A stretch of DNA of 34,458 bases, from NCBI GenBank assembly GCA_949298075.1, contig CASFVA010000031.1, positions 1 to 34,458 on the forward strand. The letters are read 5' to 3'. Within the stretch, counting starts at the first letter, position 1. Each line of letters begins with the position of its first letter. The stretch comes from an uncultured Lentisphaeria bacterium (GTDB lineage Bacteria; Verrucomicrobiota; Lentisphaeria; Victivallales; Victivallaceae). The translations under genes and the position numbers were made by a program. The notes beneath the pieces were generated by a model. It worked only from the letters and a program-made list of their open reading frames with translations, made no database searches and was not told the origin of the DNA. This document shows, one piece after another, positions 23,379-31,904 of this stretch.

Positions 23379-24029
23379 ATGAAACCCAAGAAACAGCCGA
23401 TGCCGCCGCCGGAAGCCGAAGCTCCGGAGTCCGCCGCTGAGACCCAGGCCAGCCCCCAGGATTGGGAGGAAGTCGCCGGAAGTCCGGAAACCGACGTTAC
23501 CGGAACCGCTGCGCCCGAGTCCGCCGCCCCGGATCCGTTGGCCGAAGCCTGCCGGGAACGGGATGATATCAAGGCGAAATACCTTTATCTTCAGGCGGAG
23601 TATCAAAATTACAGAAAGCGGGTGGCCAAGGACCTCGCCGATGCCCGGGCCTATGCCACCGCCGACACCCTGGGACCGTTTCTCACCGTCTTTGACTATC
23701 TGGCAATGGCGGAAAATGCCGCCGACAAGTCAGACAACCTCGACGCGCTCAAGCAGGGTTTGAAAATGATCATCGCCGAATACCGCAAGGCTTTCGATGA
23801 ACTCGGCGTCAAGCCACTGGAAGCCGCCGGCGCCAAATTCGATCCCGAACTGCACGAGGCAGTGGCCCACGAGCCCTCGGACTGTGTCCCGGAAGGCCTG
23901 ATTTCCAAGGTCTGGAGCAGCGGTTATAAAATCGGCGACCGCCTGTTGCGTCCTGCGCGGGTGGTGGTGTCCGCCGGTCCGGCCGCAGAGGAGTCCCCGG
24001 CCGCTCCGGAGGCGGAAAAAGGGGAGTGA
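23379..24029 (+). CDS. grpE: Nucleotide exchange factor GrpE
   Basis: GrpE releases ADP from DnaK in the cytosolic chaperone cycle. The 216 residues comprise an acidic, Pro/Ala-rich disordered N-terminus (1-65), the long dimerising coiled coil (RDDIKAKYLYLQAEYQNYRKR region, about 66-140), and the C-terminal beta wing with FDPELHEAVAHEP and a family-typical GYKIGDRLLRPARVVVS ending. A strong GGAAGGAGA site precedes the ATG. Only 6 bases separate it from dnaJ. dnaK and hrcA are not in the window. Confidence 0.94.
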   Translation: MKPKKQPMPPPEAEAPESAAETQASPQDWEEVAGSPETDVTGTAAPESAAPDPLAEACRERDDIKAKYLYLQAEYQNYRKRVAKDLADARAYATADTLGPFLTVFDYLAMAENAADKSDNLDALKQGLKMIIAEYRKAFDELGVKPLEAAGAKFDPELHEAVAHEPSDCVPEGLISKVWSSGYKIGDRLLRPARVVVSAGPAAEESPAAPEAEKGE

Positions 24030-24035
24030 TGCTTT

Positions 24036-25175
24036 ATGGCCAAAGATTATTATGAAGTGCTCGGCGTCGCCAAGACCGCCAGCACCGATGAAATCAAGAA
24101 AGCTTACCGTAAGCTGGCAATAAAATACCATCCGGACAAAAATCCCGGCGACAACGCCGCCGAGGAACGGTTCAAGGAGGTTTCGCTGGCCTATGAAGTA
24201 CTCAGCAATCCCGACAAGCGCCGCCAGTACGACCAGTTCGGTCACGAGGCTTACACCCAGGCCGGCCACGGCGGGGCCGGAGCCTACGACACCCGTCATG
24301 CCCAGGACATTTTCAGCCAGTTCTTCGGCGGCGGTTTTTCATTCGACGACCTGTTCGGCGGCGGCCGGCGGCAGCGCAATCCCAACGCTCCGATTCCGGG
24401 CGACGACCTGCGCTATGACCTGGAAATCGACTTTGAAGACGCCATGTACGGCGCCGACAAAACCATTGACCTCCCCCGCCTGACCGAGTGCGACGTCTGC
24501 CATGGCTCCGGCTGCGAACCCGGATCGAGCAAGCACACCTGCCCCACCTGCGGCGGCACGGGATCCCAGACGGTGTCCCAGGGCTTTTTCAGCGTCCGCC
24601 AAACCTGCCGCGCCTGCGGCGGCAGCGGGCAGGTCATTGACAAACCCTGCCGCAAATGCCGCGGACAGGGCCGGTTTCAGGTGCGGGAGTCGTTCAGCAT
24701 TCATATCCGTCCTGGGGTGGATACCGGTTCCCAGCTCCGGGTGGCCGGGAAGGGAGCCGCCGGCATGCGCGGCGGTCCTCCGGGGGACCTCTATGTGTTT
24801 ATTCATGTGCGTCCCAACGCGATATTTGAACGCAACGGCGATGATCTGATGTGCGAAGTGCCGATTCCCTTCGCCACCGCAGTGGCCGGAGGCATTGTCG
24901 GAGTGCCCACCATCGCAGGACAGGCCAAACTGCGGATTCCGGCCGGCACCCAAAGCGGCACCATGCTCCGGGTTAAATCCAAGGGTGCTCCGTCGCTGCG
25001 CGGCAACGGCCGCGGCGATCTGCATGTGCGGATTCATGTGGAAAGCCCTGTCGGACTCAGCCGGGAACAACTTGACCTGCTGACCAAATTCAACGCTTCG
25101 CTCACTGCCGCGAACAACCCGCGCCAGAGCGCCTATGCCGCCAAAGCCGGGCGCTTTCTGCGCAGTGACAGCTGA
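24036..25175 (+). CDS. dnaJ: Chaperone protein DnaJ
   Basis: DnaJ delivers substrates to DnaK and stimulates its ATPase. The 379 residues contain the J domain with HPD at 32-34, a Gly/Phe-rich linker (about 70-115, [14 protein letters not shown]), four CxxCxGxG zinc repeats ([33 protein letters not shown]) at about 150-215, and the two beta-rich substrate-binding domains. Full family length and no defects. GGGGAG at the grpE end serves as its ribosome site; smpB follows 14 bases later. Confidence 0.96.
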   Translation: MAKDYYEVLGVAKTASTDEIKKAYRKLAIKYHPDKNPGDNAAEERFKEVSLAYEVLSNPDKRRQYDQFGHEAYTQAGHGGAGAYDTRHAQDIFSQFFGGGFSFDDLFGGGRRQRNPNAPIPGDDLRYDLEIDFEDAMYGADKTIDLPRLTECDVCHGSGCEPGSSKHTCPTCGGTGSQTVSQGFFSVRQTCRACGGSGQVIDKPCRKCRGQGRFQVRESFSIHIRPGVDTGSQLRVAGKGAAGMRGGPPGDLYVFIHVRPNAIFERNGDDLMCEVPIPFATAVAGGIVGVPTIAGQAKLRIPAGTQSGTMLRVKSKGAPSLRGNGRGDLHVRIHVESPVGLSREQLDLLTKFNASLTAANNPRQSAYAAKAGRFLRSDS

Positions 25176-25189
25176 CCGGAGAGTTGTCC

Positions 25190-25660
25190 ATGCCGCGCAT
25201 GACGCCTGACAACCCGGTGCTGGCCACCAACAAGAAAGCGTTCCACGACTATCAGATCGTGGAACGCTTTGAAGCCGGAATCCAGCTCACCGGCACCGAG
25301 GTCAAAAGCTGCCGCGATCGGGCGATTCAACTTAACGACGGCTATATCAAAATTCTGAACGGGCAGATGTTTCTGCTCAACGTTCATATCTCGGTTTACG
25401 GTTTCGGCAACCGTTTCAACCATGAGGTGCGCCGCCAGCGACGCCTGCTGATGCACAAAAAGGAAATTTTAAGAATTGCCCAGTGGCTCGGCACCCGCGG
25501 CGGCACCGTGGTGCCGCTCCGCTTTTACCTGAAGCAGGGATTGATTAAAGTGGAGATCGCCTATGCCCAGGGCAAATCCCATGGCGATCAGCGGGAAACG
25601 CTGCGCAAACGCGACAGCGAAGAGGCCATGCGCCGTTCCATGCGCAACCACCGGAGCTGA
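25190..25660 (+). CDS. smpB: SsrA-binding protein SmpB
   Basis: SmpB binds tmRNA and brings it to stalled ribosomes for trans-translation. The 156 residues form the OB-fold core with NKKAFHDYQI, GIQLTGTEVKSCR, and KKEILRIAQ, plus the basic C-terminal tail (KRDSEEAMRRSMRNHRS) that occupies the mRNA channel. The ATG at 25190 is preferred because GGAGAG lies 7-12 bases upstream; an in-frame TTG at 25184 would add two residues. It is last in the grpE-dnaJ-smpB run. No ssrA gene was found next to it. Confidence 0.94.
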   Translation: MPRMTPDNPVLATNKKAFHDYQIVERFEAGIQLTGTEVKSCRDRAIQLNDGYIKILNGQMFLLNVHISVYGFGNRFNHEVRRQRRLLMHKKEILRIAQWLGTRGGTVVPLRFYLKQGLIKVEIAYAQGKSHGDQRETLRKRDSEEAMRRSMRNHRS

Positions 25661-25765
25661 AACCTGACAAGCGGTTACGGCGGTTTCGAATTCAATTCTC
25701 CTTTTTCGATTCCCGGTCGCGACTCCGCCGGCAGTGCCGTTATTCATTGGAGGCCGCGAAATATG

Positions 25766-25791
25766 CCGGGAACTCGCCCGATGTTTCCCGG
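25766..25791. other. Hairpin between convergent smpB and rmlD
   Basis: CCGGGAA/TTCCCGG forms a 7-bp stem with a 12-base loop in the 215-base gap 25661-25875. There is no T-run. I see no gene and no tmRNA in this gap. Confidence 0.3.
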
Positions 25792-25875
25792 AAGCTGCGT
25801 TCGAAGTGCGCCGCCCCCTGCCGGTCTGCCGGATTTTCGAAACGTCAGGCGGCGGCCGCGCTCCCGCGGACACCC

Positions 25876-26727
25876 TTAGTGTCGGAATTCCAGCCGAATG
25901 AATTCGGCCAGGGCCTCATGCCAGTCCGGCATGGGCGAAAATCCGGCCAGCCTCAGCATCATCTTGTCCAGCCGGGAGTTGGCCGGACGCGGCGCCGGGG
26001 CCGGGTACTCCGCAGTGAGACAGGGGGAAACATCCTGTTTGACTCCGGCCAGGCGGAATATTTCCAGGGCAAACTCGTACCAGGTGGCTTCTCCCTCACA
26101 GGTCAGATGCCAGGTGCCGACCAGCCCCGGCACCGCCAGCAGCTCCCGCAGTTTGCGTGCCACGGCCAGCGCACTGGTGGGATTGCCGTGCTGATCATTG
26201 ACCACCCGCAGCCGGGGACGGCTCCCGTCGGCCAGCCGCAGCATGGTATGGACGAAACTGGGACCTCCGAAGCCGTAGAGCCATGACACCCGCACGATGA
26301 GGTGATCCGGACAGTGCCGCCGAACCGCCTCCTCTCCCGCGAATTTGCTTTGTCCGTACACCGTCCGCCCGCCGGACGCCTGATCGAACTCCGACCACGA
26401 CCGTTCCGAGGCGCCGTCAAAAACATAGTCGGTCGAAATCGCCGCCAGCCGGATGCCGCGGGAGCGGCAGGCCGCCGCCACGCAGGCGCTGCCAAAACCA
26501 TTGAGCCGGAACGCCAGCTCCCGTTCGCTCTCACAACGATCCACCTGGGTCATCGCCGCGCAGTGCACCACCACTTCCGGACGGTAACGGTCGAGCACTG
26601 CCCCAAATCCGGCCGGATCGGTGATGTCCGCCTCGGGCAGATCAGTCGGAATGACCTCGTCATCGCGCCACAAGGCCTTGATCGTGCGGCCCAGCATTCC
26701 CCGGCCGCCGGTGAGAAGAACTTTCAT
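25876..26727 (-). CDS. rfbD: dTDP-4-dehydrorhamnose reductase (RmlD/RfbD)
   Basis: This NAD(P)H-dependent reductase makes dTDP-L-rhamnose, the last step of the pathway feeding surface polysaccharide. The 283-residue extended short-chain dehydrogenase has the nucleotide motif TGGRGMLG at 6-13, STDYVFDG, and the catalytic YGQSK. Family-typical VRVSWLYG and a QHGNPTSA block follow. Its ATG overlaps the rmlC stop by 4 bases, giving a tightly coupled rmlA-rmlC-rmlD order. Confidence 0.93.
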   Translation of the reverse strand: MKVLLTGGRGMLGRTIKALWRDDEVIPTDLPEADITDPAGFGAVLDRYRPEVVVHCAAMTQVDRCESERELAFRLNGFGSACVAAACRSRGIRLAAISTDYVFDGASERSWSEFDQASGGRTVYGQSKFAGEEAVRRHCPDHLIVRVSWLYGFGGPSFVHTMLRLADGSRPRLRVVNDQHGNPTSALAVARKLRELLAVPGLVGTWHLTCEGEATWYEFALEIFRLAGVKQDVSPCLTAEYPAPAPRPANSRLDKMMLRLAGFSPMPDWHEALAEFIRLEFRH

Positions 26728-27302
26728 TTCAAATACTCCCGGTCATGGTAATCAAAGAGTTCGACCCCGGGATCGGAAAGGCGCGGATGCCGGGTGTCCC
26801 GGGGGGACAGAATGAAATGCTCCACCCGGACCCGCCAGTCGATGGCCAAAGCCGGATCGTCAAAGGCAATGCCGCGCTCGTGCGACGGCATGTAGCGGTT
26901 GTCGCACTTGTAGGCGAACACCACTTCATCACTCAACACGGCGAAGCCGTGGGCAAATCCCCGCGGCACGAAAAGCTGCAGCTTGTTTTCGCCGGAAAGC
27001 TCAACTGCCACATGCTGTCCGAACGTGGGCGATCCGCGCCGGATATCCACCGCCACGTCCAACACCCGCCCGGAAATCACCCTCACCAGCTTGGCCTGGG
27101 TGTAGGGAGGAAGCTGATAATGAAGTCCTCGGACCACTCCGAAGCGGGACCGCGACTCGTTGTCCTGAATGAAGTCGGCGTCAATGCCGTGCGCCCGGTA
27201 TTCTGCCGCGTTCCACGATTCGAAAAAATATCCCCGTTCGTCACCGAACACCCGGGGTTCAATCACCAGCACATCCTCAATTGCGGTGGGCACCACATTC
27301 AT
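26724..27302 (-). CDS. rfbC: dTDP-4-dehydrorhamnose 3,5-epimerase (RmlC/RfbC)
   Basis: This cupin epimerase inverts C3 and C5 of the 4-keto sugar. The 192 residues include [13 protein letters not shown] at about 19-31, [18 protein letters not shown] with the catalytic histidine, [23 protein letters not shown], and PRGFAHGF. The tyrosine in the KCDNRYMP block is the expected acid. Its start lies inside the 3' end of rmlA (26-base overlap), which is unusually long but leaves both proteins full length. Confidence 0.94.
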   Translation of the reverse strand: MNVVPTAIEDVLVIEPRVFGDERGYFFESWNAAEYRAHGIDADFIQDNESRSRFGVVRGLHYQLPPYTQAKLVRVISGRVLDVAVDIRRGSPTFGQHVAVELSGENKLQLFVPRGFAHGFAVLSDEVVFAYKCDNRYMPSHERGIAFDDPALAIDWRVRVEHFILSPRDTRHPRLSDPGVELFDYHDREYLK

Positions 27303-28176
27303 CGTCCCGCATTCCTTCCGTCATTTTCAACAGGTACTGACCGTATTCTGTCTTGTGCATATCGGCGATGCTGTTCCGGATTTCGCCGGCCGTCATCCAG
27401 CCGTTTTCCCAGGCAATTTCCTGCAGGCAGGCCACCTGCAATCCCTGCCGGGATTCAATAGTCCGGATAAAATTGGCGGCATCCAGCATGCTGTCATGAG
27501 TCCCGGTGTCAAGCCAGGCGTAGCCGCGGCCCAGCTTTTCCACCCTGAGTTCACCGCGCTGCAGATAAACGTTGTTGACGCTGGTGATTTCCAGTTCCCC
27601 CCGGGCGGAGGGCCGGATGTTTTCAGCGATTTCCACCACGCTGTTGTCATAAAAATAGAGCCCGGTCACCGCATAATTCGACTTGGGGCGCACCGGTTTC
27701 TCCTCAATGGAAAGCGCCATCCCGTCGGAAGAAAAATCCACCACGCCGAAACGTTCCGGGTCGCGCACATAATATCCGAACACCGTCGCCCCCCGGGCGC
27801 GTCCGGCGGCAGCGGTGACAATCTGCCGGAGCCGGGCTCCGTAAAATATGTTGTCTCCCAGCACCAACGCCACCGGATCCGGTCCGATGAACGACTTGCC
27901 GATGATGAAAGCCTGCGCCAACCCCTCCGGGCGCGGCTGCACTTCGTAGGCCAGCCGGATGCCGAAGCGGGAGCCATCGCCGAGCAGACGCCGGAACGCG
28001 GACTGGTCCTCCGGAGTGGTAATCATCAGAATATCCCGGATTCCGGCCAGCATCAGCACGGAAATCGGATAATACACCATGGGCTTGTCATAGACCGCCA
28101 GCAGCTGCTTGGAGACTCCCCGGGTAATCGGATGCAGCCGGGTACCGGCGCCGCCGGCCAAAACAATACCTTTCAT
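27277..28176 (-). CDS. rfbA: Glucose-1-phosphate thymidylyltransferase (RmlA/RfbA)
   Basis: RmlA forms dTDP-glucose from dTTP and glucose-1-phosphate, the entry step to dTDP-rhamnose. The 299 residues start [18 protein letters not shown], carrying the nucleotide-binding loop. [42 protein letters not shown] and [14 protein letters not shown] follow, all family hallmarks. The ATG at 28176 has GGAG about 5 bases upstream; a longer frame to 28203 is less likely. A strong promoter lies at 28263-28291. rmlB, the 4,6-dehydratase, is not in the cluster. Confidence 0.95.
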   Translation of the reverse strand: MKGIVLAGGAGTRLHPITRGVSKQLLAVYDKPMVYYPISVLMLAGIRDILMITTPEDQSAFRRLLGDGSRFGIRLAYEVQPRPEGLAQAFIIGKSFIGPDPVALVLGDNIFYGARLRQIVTAAAGRARGATVFGYYVRDPERFGVVDFSSDGMALSIEEKPVRPKSNYAVTGLYFYDNSVVEIAENIRPSARGELEITSVNNVYLQRGELRVEKLGRGYAWLDTGTHDSMLDAANFIRTIESRQGLQVACLQEIAWENGWMTAGEIRNSIADMHKTEYGQYLLKMTEGMRDDECGAHRN

Positions 28177-28262
28177 AATTCTCCGCAGGTCAATTCCGGT
28201 CACAGTTGAAATCAGTGATCCGGCAAAAACATTCCGCCGTCCGTCCGCGGTGCGACGGATAA

Positions 28263-28291
28263 AAAATAGTTCTCCTGAGCGTTTTTGTCAA
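28263..28291 (-). promoter_or_regulatory. Promoter of rfbA-rfbC-rfbD
   Basis: On the minus strand a perfect TTGACA is followed after exactly 17 bases by TATTTT (4/6). The leader to the rfbA ATG is about 80 bases. It starts only a few bases after the stop of the upstream transporter gene, so the rhamnose genes can be expressed independently. Confidence 0.65.
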
Positions 28292-28297
28292 GTCTCG

Positions 28298-29620
28298 TCA
28301 ATGATCGTCCCGGTAAAAGTATTCTCCCCGGGGGAACACCGCCGGCACCACCACCAGCAGCATGGCGGCGAAACCAATCGCCACGGTGTAAAAGAGATAA
28401 AGCGTCTGGTAGTGCGAAAACACCAGACCGCCGATCTGCCATCGGGGCGCCAGCAGTCCGGCGCCGAGGATCAGAGACGACAGCAGCCGTGACAATCCCG
28501 AGCCGGTATAATAAAACGCTCCGCAGAAAGCCATCGCCATGACTTTGTTGCCCGGAGTCGCCAGAGCCATCATTTCGCTGGTTGAGGCAATATTGGCATT
28601 GGCATAAGTCACGCTGTAGACAAACAGCAGCAAACAGATAACGCTGTAGGTAAGAACCGGCGGCATCACCTCGCGGCCGATGAAAAACAACGCCAGATTG
28701 GTCAGCGCGTAGCAGAGATGAACACCCAGCAGCACCCGGCGGATGCCGTACCGGCGCAGCAGCGGACCGGCCCCCAGCGAACCGATCAGCATGCCGCCCA
28801 GAGTGACCGCCGAAATCAGCACAATGACGTTGTCCGGAGCCATGATCCAGCGCTTCAGGTACAGCGTGGTGAGCGGAATTGTGCCGTATGCCGCCAGATT
28901 CAGCACAAAGAGATACACCGAGTAGCCGACCAGCGGTTTATTGGCCAGCGCGGTGGCCAGCCCGGTGCCGAATCCGAATGATTCCGGTTTCCTGGCGGGA
29001 AAAACCGGGATGCGGGAAATAAACACAATCCGCCCCAGATAAATCAGGGCCGAAACCAGCAGCACCAGCTGCAACATTCGCAGCGGCGGATTTTTCCCGA
29101 TGATCAATCCGATGCCGAAGAGAAACGCCGATGCCGACAACTGCCAGCAGAACCTCATCAGGCCCAGATAGCCTCCCCGCCGCTCCGGGGTCAGAAACGT
29201 GTCGATCATCGGAAACCATCCGGTAACATATCCGGTATGGGAAACGGCGAACAGCATCAACGCTCCGATCATGGCCGTCACCGCAAAGCTTCCGAAAAAC
29301 GGCGAAGCCACAATGACAAGGTAAAGAACAAAGGAAATTGTACAGGTCCGCAAAATCAGACCCTGATTGCCCAGTCGGGCGGCCAGCCAGGCCATCGGAA
29401 TAATAAAGAGCCCGTTGAAGAGCGGCATGAATGCGGTTGTCACCATTGAAAACATGTCTCCGGCGCCAATTGCCGCGGCAAAGAGAATAATCACCGCACT
29501 GTCAGTGAGGGTGATGTCGCCCATCGCCCCGAAACAGGTGGAGAGAATCGAATCGCGCTCAGCGCGGCGGCGCCGCTCCGGAGTAAGCTCCGCCGGCAGG
29601 GCTTTAAACCACTTCATCAT
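28298..29620 (-). CDS. Major facilitator superfamily transporter
   Basis: The 440-residue protein has about 12 hydrophobic segments in two groups of six, separated by a cytoplasmic loop near residues 210-230 (SRIPVFPARKPESFGFG). Short basic loops such as AARLG and LLRRYGIRRV are typical of MFS loops 2-3 and 8-9. No substrate motif is recognised. It follows the glycerate kinase gene with a 4-base overlap, so glycerate or a related hydroxy acid is one guess. That link is inference from position only. Confidence 0.8.
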   Translation of the reverse strand: MMKWFKALPAELTPERRRRAERDSILSTCFGAMGDITLTDSAVIILFAAAIGAGDMFSMVTTAFMPLFNGLFIIPMAWLAARLGNQGLILRTCTISFVLYLVIVASPFFGSFAVTAMIGALMLFAVSHTGYVTGWFPMIDTFLTPERRGGYLGLMRFCWQLSASAFLFGIGLIIGKNPPLRMLQLVLLVSALIYLGRIVFISRIPVFPARKPESFGFGTGLATALANKPLVGYSVYLFVLNLAAYGTIPLTTLYLKRWIMAPDNVIVLISAVTLGGMLIGSLGAGPLLRRYGIRRVLLGVHLCYALTNLALFFIGREVMPPVLTYSVICLLLFVYSVTYANANIASTSEMMALATPGNKVMAMAFCGAFYYTGSGLSRLLSSLILGAGLLAPRWQIGGLVFSHYQTLYLFYTVAIGFAAMLLVVVPAVFPRGEYFYRDDH

Positions 29621-30765
29621 CGCGCCCCTCCGGCGTTGCAGCTTGCGAAAACTCCGGCCAGTCCGGCCAGATTGCGTCCGGCCCGGCGCAGATTGCCGGC
29701 CGTGGCAGCCAGCGCCTCGTCGAGGGATCCGGGGCCGGCCGCAATGCTGAACGCGGCCGCAAAGATGTGATCAAAGCGTTCCGGGGCACTTCGCAACGCG
29801 CCGGAGCAGAGCACGGCCGGCACACCGTTTGCCGCAGCGATTTCCGCCACAGTGGCGCAGAGTTTGCCATCAAGCGTCTGGTCATCGCTGCATCCCTCAC
29901 CGGTGATCAGCAGGTCGGCTTCCGCCAGATGCCCGCCCAGCCCTGCGCATTCGGCCACGAGAGCCGCCCCGGATGCCATCCGGACCTGACCAATGGTCCG
30001 CAGCGCAAACCCCACCCCGCCGGCGGCTCCGTCGCCGGGTGCCCCGTCCAACGCCCCCGCGATTACCGCCGCCCAGTTGCGCAAACCGGAATCCAGCTCC
30101 ATCACCTCCGCCGGCGAAGCACCTTTCTGCGGTCCGAACACTGCCGCCGCGCCGTGCGGGCCAGTCAGCGGATTGATGACGTCGCAGGCCACTTCGATTT
30201 CCGTTTGCGCCAGCCGGTCATCGAGTCCGGAAAAATCGGCCGCAGCCACCCGGATCAACGCACCGCCGCCGCATTTCGGCGGCAGTTCAGCACCGTTCCG
30301 GTCGAAAAAACGCGCCCCCAGCGCCTGCAGCATGCCAATGCCGCCATCCACCGTGGCACTGCCGCCGATTCCCAGCAGCAGCCGGGGCATCCGGGTATCC
30401 AGCATGCTCCGGATCAATTCGCCAAACCCGTAAGACGAGGCCGCCAGCGGATTGAGTTCATCCGGAGCAAGCAGCTCAATTCCGGAAGCCGCTGCCATTT
30501 CCGCCACCGCCAGTCCGGCCGCCGGCGCCAGGCCGAATTCCGCCCGGCACCGCCGCCCCAGCGGGTCCGAAACCTCGACGGTCCGGCGTTTGCCATTCAA
30601 CGCGGCCATCAACGCCTCGCACGTCCCTTCGCCGCCATCTGCCAGCGGCAGTTCGATCACCAAGTCGCCGGGGCGGCGCTCCCGCCAACCCGCTGCCAGG
30701 GCAGCGGCTACGGCCGGACTGCGCAGCGCATGCTTGAAGGAATCCGGAGCAATCACAATTTTCAT
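29617..30765 (-). CDS. Glycerate kinase (GlxK/GarK family)
   Basis: This enzyme phosphorylates D-glycerate with ATP, feeding photorespiratory-like or sugar-acid breakdown products into glycolysis. The 382 residues start MKIVIAPDSFKHAL and include PLADGGEGTCEAL, GIGGSATVDGGIGMLQALGA, GPHGAAAVFGPQKGA and TGEGCSDDQTLDGK; the last usually has Arg where this one has Cys. The ATG at 30765 is preferred, with GGTGG upstream; an ATG at 30780 would add five residues. It overlaps the MFS gene by 4 bases. Whether 2- or 3-phosphoglycerate is formed cannot be told. Confidence 0.9.
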   Translation of the reverse strand: MKIVIAPDSFKHALRSPAVAAALAAGWRERRPGDLVIELPLADGGEGTCEALMAALNGKRRTVEVSDPLGRRCRAEFGLAPAAGLAVAEMAAASGIELLAPDELNPLAASSYGFGELIRSMLDTRMPRLLLGIGGSATVDGGIGMLQALGARFFDRNGAELPPKCGGGALIRVAAADFSGLDDRLAQTEIEVACDVINPLTGPHGAAAVFGPQKGASPAEVMELDSGLRNWAAVIAGALDGAPGDGAAGGVGFALRTIGQVRMASGAALVAECAGLGGHLAEADLLITGEGCSDDQTLDGKLCATVAEIAAANGVPAVLCSGALRSAPERFDHIFAAAFSIAAGPGSLDEALAATAGNLRRAGRNLAGLAGVFASCNAGGAR

Positions 30766-30834
30766 TCGGGCCACCCGCATGTTAAAACTTCTTCATCGCC
30801 GGCCCGACTGACAATCGGAACCGCTTCACTTCTT

Positions 30835-30862
30835 AATATAAACATTTAGACTGAAAAAGCAA
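30835..30862 (-). promoter_or_regulatory. Candidate promoter of the glycerate kinase-MFS operon
   Basis: On the minus strand TTGCTT is followed after 16 bases by TATATT, about 70 bases before the glycerate kinase ATG. Confidence 0.45.
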
Positions 30863-30934
30863 TCAAAACCGGAGTTAAAGCCGCCCTGAACCCGGATAAC
30901 TGACACTTTTATGGCGAAAAAGCCGAGTTCGGGC

Positions 30935-30963
30935 TTGAAAAAAAACCTGCGACGGTATATTTT
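30935..30963 (+). promoter_or_regulatory. Candidate promoter of the rpmH-rnpA-yidD-yidC-khpB cluster
   Basis: TTGAAA is followed after 17 bases by TATTTT (an overlapping TATATT gives spacer 15), about 70 bases before rpmH. No DnaA-box cluster is visible, so the cluster is probably not beside the replication origin here. Confidence 0.5.
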
Positions 30964-31036
30964 AAGGGACAGCCCTAAAACATTGGGATAATTAAAAAGT
31001 CGGCAACAGAGCATAAACAATAAAGGATCAGTAAAG

Positions 31037-31171
31037 ATGAAAAGAACTTTTCAGCCCTCCAACCGGCGGCGCAAACGCCGCATTGGCTTTTTCGCCCGCA
31101 TGGCAACCCGCGCCGGCCGTCTGGTCATCAAGCGCCGCCGCCGCAAAGGCCGCGCCAAGCTCACCGCCTGA
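31037..31171 (+). CDS. rpmH: 50S ribosomal protein L34
   Basis: A 44-residue, very basic protein of the large ribosomal subunit. It begins [22 protein letters not shown] and ends [13 protein letters not shown], the near-invariant L34 pattern with a slight RRI change. AAAGGA lies upstream of the ATG. It heads the classic rpmH-rnpA-yidD-yidC-khpB order. Confidence 0.95.
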   Translation: MKRTFQPSNRRRKRRIGFFARMATRAGRLVIKRRRRKGRAKLTA

Positions 31172-31185
31172 CGCCGCGACGGGAT

Positions 31186-31590
31186 TTGCAATTGCATCCG
31201 TCCGACACACCGGAGCGACTGCGGCTGCGCAAAACCGACAAACTGGTATTGAAAGCCCAGTTCGAACGGCTTCGGTCCGCCGGAGTCAAGGCGGCCGGTC
31301 CGGCGATAGTGGCGGTCCGGGCGGATGCCGAACGCTTTAAATGCGCGGTAATATGCGGGAAAAAATACAGTCTGCTCGCAGTCAAACGCAACCGGGCCCG
31401 CCGGCTGCTGTGGGAGAGTGTGCGACTGCTCAAACCGCAAATTCTGCCGTGTCACCTGCTGCTGATTCCGCGCCGCCGCCTGGCAGATTACACCGGTCCG
31501 GAAGCGACCCGGGAAGTTGCGGGCCTGCTCCGGAAGCTCGGAATCCTGAAACCGGCGGAGAACGTTCCGGTTTCGCGGCAGGAGCCCTGA
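31186..31590 (+). CDS. rnpA: Ribonuclease P protein component
   Basis: The protein subunit of RNase P helps the catalytic RNA trim tRNA 5' ends. The 134 residues include the RNR motif region [23 protein letters not shown]-like block (about 63-85) and the C-terminal LLIPRR helix-strand element. No ATG or GTG fits; the start appears to be TTG at 31186 or TTG at 31192, 14-20 bases after rpmH, with a GGGA-like purine stretch upstream. A rare start may hold translation low. The TGA lies at the start of yidD. Confidence 0.85.
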   Translation: MQLHPSDTPERLRLRKTDKLVLKAQFERLRSAGVKAAGPAIVAVRADAERFKCAVICGKKYSLLAVKRNRARRLLWESVRLLKPQILPCHLLLIPRRRLADYTGPEATREVAGLLRKLGILKPAENVPVSRQEP

Positions 31591-31826
31591 TTTTCATCAT
31601 CGGGATTTACCAACGGCTGATCTCCCCCTGGCTGCCGTGCTGCTGCCGCTTTGAGCCGACCTGTTCTCATTATGCGGTTCAAGCCCTGCGAATCCACGGT
31701 CTGTGGAAGGGCAGCTGGCTGACGGCATGGCGGATAATGCGCTGCCAGCCTTTCTGCCGGGGGGGGTATGATCCGGTTCCGCCACGCACCGTCCGGGCGG
31801 CGGCTGACACCGGGAAACCGCAATGA
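31590..31826 (+). CDS. yidD: Membrane protein insertion efficiency factor YidD, non-standard start
   Basis: YidD is a small membrane-associated helper of YidC-dependent insertion. The family core is complete: [57 protein letters not shown]. No ATG, GTG or TTG exists near the family start. The best fit is ATT at 31590 in the junction CCCTGATTTTC, overlapping the rnpA stop (TGATT in place of the common TGATG), with AGGAG 5 bases upstream. CTG at 31587 is the alternative. In-frame GTG codons exist only far inside rnpA. About 78 residues, the family length. Confidence 0.8.
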   Translation: MFIIGIYQRLISPWLPCCCRFEPTCSHYAVQALRIHGLWKGSWLTAWRIMRCQPFCRGGYDPVPPRTVRAAADTGKPQ

Positions 31827-31904
31827 ACATGAAACTTCCCGGACGAACGGAACAGGACGGACCGCCGCCGGCCGGAGTTGACCGGGATTCAACGAAAGAA
31901 CAGC

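Noticed and set aside
25661-25875. tmRNA (ssrA) next to smpB
   Set aside because: No tRNA-like ends, no tag frame and no CCA-proximal T arm.
30911-30991. 26-codon frame upstream of rpmH starting MAKKPSSG
   Set aside because: It contains the likely rpmH promoter and lacks a ribosome site.
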